In this document: piece after piece, positions 46,211 to 53,376 of the stretch
Layout: every line of letters starts with the position of its first letter
Position numbering within the stretch: the first letter of the stretch is position 1
Assembly (NCBI RefSeq): GCF_007746075.1
Contig: NZ_CP036339.1
Span: 1-64,000, forward strand
Reading direction: 5' to 3'
DNA: 64,000 nucleotides
DNA from: Lacipirellula limnantheis
GTDB lineage: Bacteria; Planctomycetota; Planctomycetia; Pirellulales; Lacipirellulaceae
Made by a program: the position numbers and the translations under genes
Notes under the pieces: generated by a model
Told to the model about the DNA's origin: nothing
What the model saw: only the letters and a program-made list of their open reading frames with translations
Database searches by the model: none

Positions 46211-48562
46211 TTACTGATCCGCATACACCTGCGTGCTCTGCTCTTTGGTAATCGGCGCCTGCATTTCGTCGGCCGTGACCATGATCTTGGCCCGTTGGTC
46301 TCCCGGCTTGAGGCCTTGCACCTGGATGCGGAACTTGGCTTCGGCCTTCGGCGCGAGTTGCGCGATGGGAGCGAAGTTCACGCCTTGCTGCTGCGCGACC
46401 CCTGGCGTCGCGCCGTCGCCGGCGAGGGCGCGCAAGCCGTCGGGGACGGCGACCTGCACTTGCACGTTGGCGGCGGCCTTGGAACCCTGGTTGACGACCG
46501 TCACGTCGTAGGTAGTTTCGCCGCCGATCGGCACGGCGCCGTCGGCTGCCTTCACTTCGAAGGAGAGCACCGCCAGGCCTTCGACCTTGATGCTCGTTTC
46601 GGTGCGATCTTCTAATCCTTGTTCGGCGCGGGTGGCGACTTGCAGCTTGTACTCGCCCGCTTCCACCGGCAGAGCCGTCAGCTGGACCGAACCCGACTCG
46701 TTGGCGGGAAGTTCGGCGAGACTCCAATGGACGCTGTGCGTCGCCGCGTCGTACTCCCCATAACTGTCGGCCGTCTTGAACTTCAATCCCTTGGGCAGTT
46801 GCGTGATCAACTGCACCTCCTTGGCCGACGCAGTGCCGGGGTTCTGAATGTTCACGGTGTAGGTCGCCGGGCGATCGAGATACCGCATGCTGGGGCCGTC
46901 GATCGAAACCTTCAGCGCCGGCGCGATCACTTCAAATTCGCAGGCCGCCTGGACTTCCAGATTCGCGTCGCCGCGGGCGACCATCATGTTGTTGATGCGG
47001 CCTGCTTGTTCGGCGGTGAGCTGCAAATCAAGACGACGCGATTCGCCCGCCTTCAGCGTGCCGACTTCGAATTCGAGCGCCGGTCCCGCCTCGTTACTGA
47101 CGCCCGGCGGAATCGTTTCCAGCAGCAAGACGCCCGTCGCGTCGCCGCTGCCAGGGTTCGAGACTTCAATCTCCACGAGTTGCTTCTCGCCGATCATCAC
47201 CCGCGGCGGCGCCGTGAGACGCAGGGCAAGCTCCGGCTTCGTGCAGCGAACCTTGGCCGATGCTTGGGCGGCGAATGTCACGGTGGCAACGCTCCCGAGC
47301 TCGCCTTCGGTCGTCGGCAATAGTTCCATCTCCACGATCCGCTCTTCGCCTGGCGCCATCGTGCCGAGATCCCAGAGGATTCGCGCGCCGGCGACTTGCG
47401 CCTTCGGCGCCGTGCCGATCAGCTGCGTGCCGAGCGGGACTTCGTCATGAATTTGCACGCCCTGCACGGTTTGCTTGCTGTTGTTGTGAACGCGGACGGC
47501 GAAGGTGCATTTGCGACCGACCTGAATCTCAGTCGGCGTTTGCTTCTGAACGGTGATGGCGGGGCTTTGGAGCCCCTCGAGTTCGCGACCTCCAGGTTGG
47601 CCCGAACCGTCGGCGGTGGCCAAGCCCGGGGTCGGCGTGATGGCGGCGCTGCCTTCAGCGGCACGAAGCTGATTCAGCGGCTGCGACGACGACTGAGCGA
47701 CCTCGCTGGCAAAGGAGTTTGGCAACGGGCGCGCGGCGACCTCCACGGGTGCGGCGGCCGGCGGTGCGCTGAAGGGACTTGCCGGAGGCTCGGCCATCGT
47801 TGGCTCCGCCGCGGTCACGGCAGCTGCGGCGGGCGCCGGGACTGGTTGTTGCGGTTCAAATCCCGGCGGGATCGGAGTCGTCGGCGTCGGCGATGCAGCA
47901 GGCAACGCTTCGGCCGGCGTAGGTTCCGCGGGGCCGAAGGCATTCGCAGCGTTGACAGCGGCGGCGGAAGCGGCCGCGGCGGCCGCCGCCGGAGGGGCAG
48001 CGCCGTAGCGGTTCGACGCCGCGAATGGATTCGAGACCGCTGCACCCGGCCCCGGCGCGGCTGTTTCCGCTGCCGGCATTGGCGTCTCCGTGGCTGGACT
48101 CGCTGTTGCCGCCGGTTGCCGTAGCGTATTCGGTCCTGGCTCTTGCCCGCGAGTGACTTCGGCCGTGTCGGCGGGCGGTACGCTCGTCGGCGACGCCGGG
48201 TTTTGGATTCCCGTCAGCTCGGCGGCGTTGCGGGGCGTCGCAACTTCGTCGTCGGCCGCCGGCTGAGCCACCTGCTCGGACGACGGCGGCGCTGCAGCGG
48301 CGTAGCGATTCGCAGTCGGTTCCGTCGGCGGGACGGGCTGTTGTGCGAAGAGTTGGCGAATCTGCGTGCTCGCCGCGGACGAGCCAGGCGCAGCAAAGGG
48401 ATCTTCGCCGGTCTCGGATTTCTCGGCGATGAGGCCAGTCGGGGGAACGGCAACATGGTAAACGCCGAATCCGCCTCCCGCGAAGAGCCCCGACGCCAGC
48501 GTCCAGGGGATCAAACGGCCAACAAGCCGGCGCGGCGCGGCGGGTGCGGAGATGGTTTCCAT
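46211..48562 (-). CDS. DUF11-repeat cell-surface protein
   Basis: A 783-aa envelope protein. A single membrane segment near 18-36 (IPWTLASGLFAGGGFGVY) anchors it; then about 290 residues of Ala/Pro/Thr-rich low complexity, probably a wall-spanning stalk; then four Ig-like DUF11 domains (about 325-783) recognisable by repeats such as VRVHNNSKQTVQGVQIHDEV, EVSNPGSGDATGVLLLETIP, NIQNPGTASAKEVQLITQLP and TVVNQGSKAAANVQVQVAVP. DUF11 domains act as adhesive or structural modules at cell surfaces. Likely surface-displayed; no enzymatic motif. Confidence 0.88.
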   Translation of the reverse strand: METISAPAAPRRLVGRLIPWTLASGLFAGGGFGVYHVAVPPTGLIAEKSETGEDPFAAPGSSAASTQIRQLFAQQPVPPTEPTANRYAAAAPPSSEQVAQPAADDEVATPRNAAELTGIQNPASPTSVPPADTAEVTRGQEPGPNTLRQPAATASPATETPMPAAETAAPGPGAAVSNPFAASNRYGAAPPAAAAAAASAAAVNAANAFGPAEPTPAEALPAASPTPTTPIPPGFEPQQPVPAPAAAAVTAAEPTMAEPPASPFSAPPAAAPVEVAARPLPNSFASEVAQSSSQPLNQLRAAEGSAAITPTPGLATADGSGQPGGRELEGLQSPAITVQKQTPTEIQVGRKCTFAVRVHNNSKQTVQGVQIHDEVPLGTQLIGTAPKAQVAGARILWDLGTMAPGEERIVEMELLPTTEGELGSVATVTFAAQASAKVRCTKPELALRLTAPPRVMIGEKQLVEIEVSNPGSGDATGVLLLETIPPGVSNEAGPALEFEVGTLKAGESRRLDLQLTAEQAGRINNMMVARGDANLEVQAACEFEVIAPALKVSIDGPSMRYLDRPATYTVNIQNPGTASAKEVQLITQLPKGLKFKTADSYGEYDAATHSVHWSLAELPANESGSVQLTALPVEAGEYKLQVATRAEQGLEDRTETSIKVEGLAVLSFEVKAADGAVPIGGETTYDVTVVNQGSKAAANVQVQVAVPDGLRALAGDGATPGVAQQQGVNFAPIAQLAPKAEAKFRIQVQGLKPGDQRAKIMVTADEMQAPITKEQSTQVYADQ

Positions 48563-48766
48563 ACCAAAAACCCCGATCGTGAACGATGTTCGATGACGCT
48601 GTGGTCGCCGAAGGGGGCTGCGAATCCTTGCAGGGCCCGAAATCCTCAGCGCACGCTCCAGTCTGACGCCGCCGGTGCGGCGTAGGCGTCGGGTGGTACC
48701 AAATCGCCACGCGCGGGTGAAGAGCAGTTGCGCTTGCGAGACGCGCAGCGCCTTGTCGCGCCGCCG

Positions 48767-48794
48767 CCCGGACCGCGTGGCGGTCCGGCTGCGG
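48767..48794. repeat. GGACCGCGTGGCGGTCCGG hairpin (family 5)
   Basis: CCCGGACCGCGTGGCGGTCC + GGCTGCGG repeats the right arm of the palindrome at 41413-41511, including some of the preceding loop sequence. The left arm is not recognisable. It lies 24 bp from the stop of the squalene-cyclase-like gene. Confidence 0.7.
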
Positions 48795-48817
48795 TTGGGT
48801 ATGGGGGCGGTCGCGGG

Positions 48818-49912
48818 CTACTTTGCGTAAGAGAGTGCTAGCAGGGCGTAGCCTGTCGCCAGGTTCGGGTCGGCCTCGAGCCAGCGCTCGTTCGAGTTGA
48901 CCCAGCTGCCGTCTTCCCGTTGCCGAGCAGCCAGCGCCGCGATCAGTTCCTGCTTCCAATCGTGCTTGTCGCCGTCTTTCTCGACGAAGCTTGATTCGCC
49001 GTAGGCGTCGAGCGACTTGGCGAACGTGTGGAAGTAGTAGTACAGGCCCGAATCGCCCATGCCGGGGTTTTCGTCGAGCGAGTAGTGTTGCTGCAGCCAC
49101 TCGATCGCCGCCTTGACGCGCGCGTCGTCTTTGTCGACGCCGGCATAGAGCATGCTTTTGAGACCGGCGTAGGTCATCGAGCCGTAGCTCCGCAACCCGC
49201 CGTTCGGCAAGGCGCCTGCTTGACTCGAACCGCCTTGGGCGATGGTGTAGTAAAAGCCGCCGTCGGGGTTGAGCTGCGGGAACTTCGTTTCGTTGTACTT
49301 GCTCGGCAGGTTTTGGCAGCGGGAGACGAATACCAGGGCGCGCTCGACCGCTTCATCGTCGTCGGGGGTGTCGAGCGCCTCAAGGGCGTCTAGTAGGAAC
49401 GTGGTATTCGACAGATCGGGCCGCCCATGGCCGCCGTAGCCCGCTCCCCCGTAGAAGTCGCTCGTCTCGCCGTGGTCTTCGTCGCCGTCCCACTGAATTT
49501 TCTTGACGTAGGCGCCGGCGTTTTTCAGCAGGTCGTCGTGCTTGCCGTTGGCGTTCGCCGCCTGGAAGGCGCGGATCGACATGCAAGTTTCGTAGTTGCT
49601 GTACTTAGAGCCTTCCGCCGAGACTGCCCCGTCGGAGCGGACGAACGTCTGCAGATAGTCGAGCGCCTTGGCAACGAGCGGGTCGTCGGCTGGCACGCCG
49701 TTTTCCAAGAGGCCGGTGGCGACGATCGCGGTTATCCCGGGGCCGGCTTGCTTGCTGAACGAGCCATCGGCGGCCTGCGACTTGCGAAGGAACTCGACGC
49801 CCCGATCGACCAGCTGCTGAGCCGAAACAGCTTCCGCGGCGAGAAGAGCGCCACAGGGCGGACCGGCAGTGAACAGCAGCGCCGCCACGGTGAGTAACCC
49901 ACAGAATCGCAT
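48818..49912 (-). CDS. Exported prenyltransferase/squalene-oxidase repeat protein
   Basis: A 364-aa protein with signal peptide GLLTVAALLFTAGPPCGALL and alpha/alpha-barrel repeats of the squalene-hopene cyclase/prenyltransferase type: ADGSFSKQAGPGITAIVATG, SDGAVSAEGSKYSNYETCMS, NPDGGFYYTIAQGG, YGSMTYAGLKSML and REDGSWVNSNERW. The cyclase DXDD acid motif is not seen, so this is a secreted relative rather than a hopanoid synthase. ATG 49912 has GAAGGA about 8 nt upstream. Function unknown. Confidence 0.82.
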   Translation of the reverse strand: MRFCGLLTVAALLFTAGPPCGALLAAEAVSAQQLVDRGVEFLRKSQAADGSFSKQAGPGITAIVATGLLENGVPADDPLVAKALDYLQTFVRSDGAVSAEGSKYSNYETCMSIRAFQAANANGKHDDLLKNAGAYVKKIQWDGDEDHGETSDFYGGAGYGGHGRPDLSNTTFLLDALEALDTPDDDEAVERALVFVSRCQNLPSKYNETKFPQLNPDGGFYYTIAQGGSSQAGALPNGGLRSYGSMTYAGLKSMLYAGVDKDDARVKAAIEWLQQHYSLDENPGMGDSGLYYYFHTFAKSLDAYGESSFVEKDGDKHDWKQELIAALAARQREDGSWVNSNERWLEADPNLATGYALLALSYAK

Positions 49913-50262
49913 GATTGCATCCTTCGAAGAATCAGCGCCGTTGGCGCGATGAAGTTGGAGTCGTGACTGGAACGAATGACGGAAGCCAATGAGCGCGCAA
50001 CGGCTTCGACGCAAGTTGGCCGCAAATGAGCAACTAGCGTTCCGAATTCTTTGCCAACCGAACGTCGAGTTCAACCTTTTGGAGGCGAGTATCGGCCACC
50101 ATACGCGTCCTCGACGGCTACTGGCGGCGTCACTCGTCTGGGCCATGGCGGCGAGGCGAGACCATATGCGGTCGATTCCCAACGGCGGACATCGTCAGTG
50201 GGGACATAGCGCCGTCGTCTTTTGCGACGCCGCTGGCGGAACGATCGACGGCAGCGCGAATG
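49913..50262. other. Gap between groES and the repeat-protein gene
   Basis: 350 bp with no convincing gene. Only a short CAGCGCCGTTGGCGC hairpin near 49934-49948 stands out. Nothing else is recognised. Confidence 0.45.
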
Positions 50263-50550
50263 TCAACGAACGATCGCCAGCACGTCGTCCGAGTTGAGGA
50301 TCAGCAGTTTCTCATCGTCGATGGTGACCTCGGCGCCCGAGTAATTGCTGAAAACGACGCGGTCGCCTTCATTGAATTCCAGCGCCGCCCGCGTGCCGTC
50401 GGGGAGGAGTCGGCCGTCGCCGACGCTCAAGACTCGGCCTTGCTGCGGCTTATCGCGGGCCGCGTCGGGAAGCAGGATGCCGCCCGCCGTCCGCTCCGCC
50501 GACTCCAAACGCTTCACAACTAACTTGTCGCCCAGGGGGACAACTTTCAT
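50263..50550 (-). CDS. groES: Co-chaperonin GroES (10 kDa)
   Basis: A 95-aa lid of the GroEL folding chamber. The full sequence pattern is present: VVPLGDKLVVKRLESAERTA, GGILLPDAARDKPQQGRVLS, VGDGRLLPDG, VVFSNYSGAEV and the terminal LLILNSDDVLAIV. Mobile-loop residues GGILLP are conserved. Unusually there is no groEL next to it on either side; planctomycetes often carry several dispersed groEL/groES genes. Confidence 0.95.
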   Translation of the reverse strand: MKVVPLGDKLVVKRLESAERTAGGILLPDAARDKPQQGRVLSVGDGRLLPDGTRAALEFNEGDRVVFSNYSGAEVTIDDEKLLILNSDDVLAIVR

Positions 50551-50673
50551 GGCACGCTCAGTTAAACCAGAGGATGGAACAGACTCGCGGCGGCAATTTG
50601 CAACGGCGAAGATAGTTGGTGGCGGCTGTCAGGCCGACAAGGGATCCATTTCACACTGAATCGCCGGTCCATA

Positions 50674-50814
50674 TCAAGCGGTCGCCGCCATCGCCGCCAA
50701 GAAAAGTAACCACGCCGCCAAGAGAATGCTGGCGAAGACGAGTTGCCCGCGATGGCCGCGCACCACGGGCGGTGCGGGCCCAGCCGGCTGTTTGGCACCC
50801 TGGGGACGGCTCAC
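50674..50814 (-). CDS. 46-aa single-span membrane protein overlapping the Minf_1886 gene
   Basis: GTG at 50814-50812 overlaps the TGA of the preceding gene (GTGA), typical of translational coupling. The product begins MSRPQGAKQPAGPAPP, has a basic RGHRG, then one hydrophobic helix QLVFASILLAAWLLFLAAMA and ends ATA. The Pro-rich N-terminus plus one helix is a sensible small membrane protein. It would be missed by length filters. Function unknown. Confidence 0.6.
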   Translation of the reverse strand: MSRPQGAKQPAGPAPPVVRGHRGQLVFASILLAAWLLFLAAMAATA

Positions 50815-51248
50815 GACCGCGGTTCCTCGAACGCGTCGGCCGCCGAAATCTGGAAGCTGTGCCGGAATCCTTCGTCGAAGTCGAACACGTCGTCGAAGTC
50901 TTCCCGTCGGTCGTCCGGCGTCTTGCGCATCTGACCGATCTCGATCAGGTTGAAGACGATCTCGCCGAAATCACCGGTGCTGCGGATTCCCCAGTGATTC
51001 AGCACCTGCTTCGCGAGGTACCCATACTGCTGGTGGGCGTAACGCCGCATCGCCTCGCAGAGTTGCTGTCCCGTGACGTGCCGCTCGGGCTGATCGTCCG
51101 GATCGTCGACGTCGTCATCGGGCTCGGCGCCGAGGCCCATCTTTTCTTGCGCGAATCGGAGCGCCTCGAACACGAACACATATGCGTCAAAGTGATAACG
51201 CCGGTCGTGCCGCAAGAGTTCTGCAATCGGGTGAGCGGGATCAAGCAT
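50811..51248 (-). CDS. Minf_1886 family conserved protein
   Basis: A protein of about 145 aa in a family (Minf_1886/TIGR04138) conserved in Planctomycetes and Verrucomicrobia and of unknown function. Conserved blocks: YHFDAYVFVFEALRFAQEKM, RHVTGQQLCEAMRRYAHQQY, GYLAKQVLNHWGIRSTGDFG, EIVFNLIEIGQMRKTPDDRR and EDFDDVFDFDE. ATG 51248 is preferred because a TATAAT box lies upstream at 51306-51311 (minus strand), inside the longer TTG-initiated frame to 51323. The 46-aa membrane protein follows, coupled. Confidence 0.85.
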   Translation of the reverse strand: MLDPAHPIAELLRHDRRYHFDAYVFVFEALRFAQEKMGLGAEPDDDVDDPDDQPERHVTGQQLCEAMRRYAHQQYGYLAKQVLNHWGIRSTGDFGEIVFNLIEIGQMRKTPDDRREDFDDVFDFDEGFRHSFQISAADAFEEPRS

Positions 51249-51300
51249 GGCGGTCTCGGGAAAGTCGACGCGCGGCCGTGCGGGCGGCTCGTCGTCTCTA

Positions 51301-51345
51301 AATGAATTATACGGCAGGTTCAACGTCGTGGAGTCAAGAATTGCT
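51301..51345 (-). promoter_or_regulatory. Possible sigma70-type promoter for the Minf_1886 gene
   Basis: On the minus strand TTGACT is followed after about 20 nt by a perfect TATAAT. The spacer is longer than the optimal 17, so strength is uncertain. Transcription would start near 51299, about 50 nt before the chosen ATG. Confidence 0.35.
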
Positions 51346-51381
51346 GCGCCGCGTCGTGAAGCTCGCGGCTAGGGATCCGTC

Positions 51382-52314
51382 CTATTCTCCGTCATCGCTT
51401 TCCGGCAACTCCTCTGCCGGTCGTTCCGCCTGGGCCACGCCTCCGCCGGCCTCTTCCTCTTGGTGCTGAGTTCCGCCGGTGCGCTTCGGCGTGTTGCGGC
51501 CGCCGCTGCGACTGAGCACCGTCATCACGTCAGCCGCGTCGATCACAATCCGACGCATGTCTTCCATCTGCACCAGCAGCTGACCCGCCAGGATCTCTTG
51601 GGCGAGTACGTGGGCCTTCCCTTTATTCGTGATAATCTGCGACCCTATGGGCGGCAAGTCTTTTTGCAGCTCCTGGTAGACGTCGAACTCGTAGCGGAGG
51701 CAGCATTTCAGGCGTCCGCAGCGACCAGAAATTTTACTGGGATCGAGCGTCGCCTTTTGGAGTTTGGCCATCCGCATCGATACAGGCGGCATTTCCGACA
51801 AATGGGTGTTGCAACAGACGGGCTTGCCGCAGTCGCCGTAGTCGGCCAAGAGCTTCGCTTCGTCGCGGACGCCGATCTGGCGCATCTCGATGCGGGTCTG
51901 AAATTCCTTCGCCAGATCCTTGACCAATTGGCGAAAATCGATGCGGTCCTCCGCCAGGTAATAGACGACGACGCGTTCGCCGCCGAAGAGCCGCTCGACG
52001 TCGATCAACTTCATCTCAAGATTGAGCTGTGCGATGGCGTCTCGACAAGCCTTGTGCTCGCGTTCTTCCTGCTCGGCAAGGCGGCGGATCTCGCGCTTGT
52101 CCTCTTCGGATTGTTCGTGGAGGATCTGGCCCCCTTTGGGGTCGACCATGTTGGCGACCACGTGCTCGGTCGCCTCGCAAAGGACCTCGCCCGCCTCGAT
52201 GCCGCGCTGCGTGCGGATGATCACCTGCATGCCGCGCGCATACGCTTCGCCCGCTCGCGTGCCAAGCACGCTCAGGTTTCGCATCACGCCATGTCGGACG
52301 ACGTACTTCGGCAT
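51382..52314 (-). CDS. PSP1/RicT (YaaT) family protein
   Basis: A 310-aa homologue of RicT/YaaT, which in Bacillus forms an Fe-S-containing complex with RicA and RicF acting on RNase Y and phosphorelay. The conserved PSP1 domain runs from about 50 to 150 (EAGEVLCEATEHV, VDVERLFGGERVVVYYLAED, RIDFRQLVKDLAKEFQTRIE). The cysteine clusters GDCGKPVCCNTHL and SGRCGRLKCCLRYE (about 180-225) are the expected metal ligands. The C-terminus is Gln/Glu-rich. ATG 52314 starts at MPKYVVRHGVMRNLS; the longer frame adds 70 unrelated residues. Partner genes are not adjacent. Confidence 0.88.
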   Translation of the reverse strand: MPKYVVRHGVMRNLSVLGTRAGEAYARGMQVIIRTQRGIEAGEVLCEATEHVVANMVDPKGGQILHEQSEEDKREIRRLAEQEEREHKACRDAIAQLNLEMKLIDVERLFGGERVVVYYLAEDRIDFRQLVKDLAKEFQTRIEMRQIGVRDEAKLLADYGDCGKPVCCNTHLSEMPPVSMRMAKLQKATLDPSKISGRCGRLKCCLRYEFDVYQELQKDLPPIGSQIITNKGKAHVLAQEILAGQLLVQMEDMRRIVIDAADVMTVLSRSGGRNTPKRTGGTQHQEEEAGGGVAQAERPAEELPESDDGE

Positions 52315-52451
52315 AACCGGCAGTATATCCCGTGGCCTGCCGACCGGCCATGGCGGGGAACCCCGTACCCAAACGAAGCGCGGGGCGTGCGGCCCGCATG
52401 GCCGTGCGATATGATATGAGGAATCATTTTGACTTATCGGGGACTCGACTG

Positions 52452-53288
52452 ATGTTGACTTTTCGCCGCTGTTGCTATTTTCCTTTTCTGGCACTGTTGC
52501 CCGCCGCCCTGTTTCCCATGGCACAGATGAACGCCGAAGATGCTGCCAAACCCGCCGTCGCGGGCGCCGACAAGTTCGAGGCCCGTGAGTTCACAGGCTC
52601 CAATGGCAAGGTGCTGAAGTACCGCCTGCTGAAGCCGATCGACTTCGAGGCGAAGCCGAAAGGCGACGATCAGCAGAAGTATCCGCTGGTCCTGTTTTTG
52701 CACGGCGCGGGCGAACGCGGCGACGACAATGTGCGCCAATTGATCCACGGCGGCGGGAACTTCGCTGACGAGGCGCTGCGCAAGCGCTACCCGACGTTCG
52801 TTGTCGCCCCGCAATGTCCCGAAGAGAAGAAGTGGGTGGAAGTCCCCTGGGACGCCCAGGAGCACGCGATGCCGGCCGAGCCGAGCGAGTCGCTCGCGCT
52901 GGTGTTCGAGCTGCTGGAGTCGCTGCAGAAGGAGTTCCCCGTGGACGAGAGTCGGCTCTATGGCGTCGGCCTTTCGATGGGGGGATACGGTACGTGGGAC
53001 ATCCTGCAACGGAAGCCAGAGCTGCTTGCGGCCGCAGCGCCGATTTGCGGCGGCGGCGATCCGGCGTACGCCGATGGGTTCAAAGCAACGCCGGTCTGGG
53101 CCTTCCACGGCAGCGAAGACTTCGCCGTGGCGCCGCGCCGCTCGCGCGACATGATCGCCGCCTTGAAAGCCGTGGGCGGGCGTCCGATTTACACGGAGTA
53201 CGAAGGAGTCGGCCACAACTCGTGGACGCCGACGTTCGACAACCGGCAAACTTGGGATTGGCTCTTTGCGCAACGGAAGTCTGAATAA
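52452..53288 (+). CDS. Secreted alpha/beta hydrolase (dienelactone/prolyl-oligopeptidase-like esterase)
   Basis: A 278-aa exported esterase. Signal peptide CCYFPFLALLPAALFPMA (about 7-24). Oxyanion segment LVLFLHGAGERGDDN (79-93). Catalytic triad: Ser175 in GVGLSMGGYG, Asp223 in GSEDF and His255 in GVGHNSW, each in the expected position of the alpha/beta-hydrolase fold. It resembles the phospholipase/carboxylesterase proteins often found with polysaccharide degradation. Convergent with the penicillin acylase gene across a palindrome. Confidence 0.92.
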   Translation: MLTFRRCCYFPFLALLPAALFPMAQMNAEDAAKPAVAGADKFEAREFTGSNGKVLKYRLLKPIDFEAKPKGDDQQKYPLVLFLHGAGERGDDNVRQLIHGGGNFADEALRKRYPTFVVAPQCPEEKKWVEVPWDAQEHAMPAEPSESLALVFELLESLQKEFPVDESRLYGVGLSMGGYGTWDILQRKPELLAAAAPICGGGDPAYADGFKATPVWAFHGSEDFAVAPRRSRDMIAALKAVGGRPIYTEYEGVGHNSWTPTFDNRQTWDWLFAQRKSE

Positions 53289-53294
53289 GAAGAG

Positions 53295-53376
53295 GTCTCA
53301 CGCAAAGGCGCGAAGGCGCAAAGAAGACATTTCTTGCTTGCATTTACTTAGCGACTTCGCGCCTTTGCGTGAGATC
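53295..53376. repeat. GCAAAGGCG palindrome between convergent genes (family 3)
   Basis: GTCTCACGCAAAGGCGCGAA + GGCGCAAAGAAG (53295-53326) and CTTAGCGACTTCGCGCCTTT + GCGTGAGATC (53347-53376). Almost the same arm as the copy at 3403-3500. It occupies the whole gap and touches the stop codon of the penicillin acylase gene. Confidence 0.85.

Noticed and set aside
50562..50798. 78-codon minus-strand frame after the Minf_1886 gene
   Set aside because: Low-complexity Arg/Trp/Ser composition; the coupled 46-aa frame in the same place is far more protein-like.
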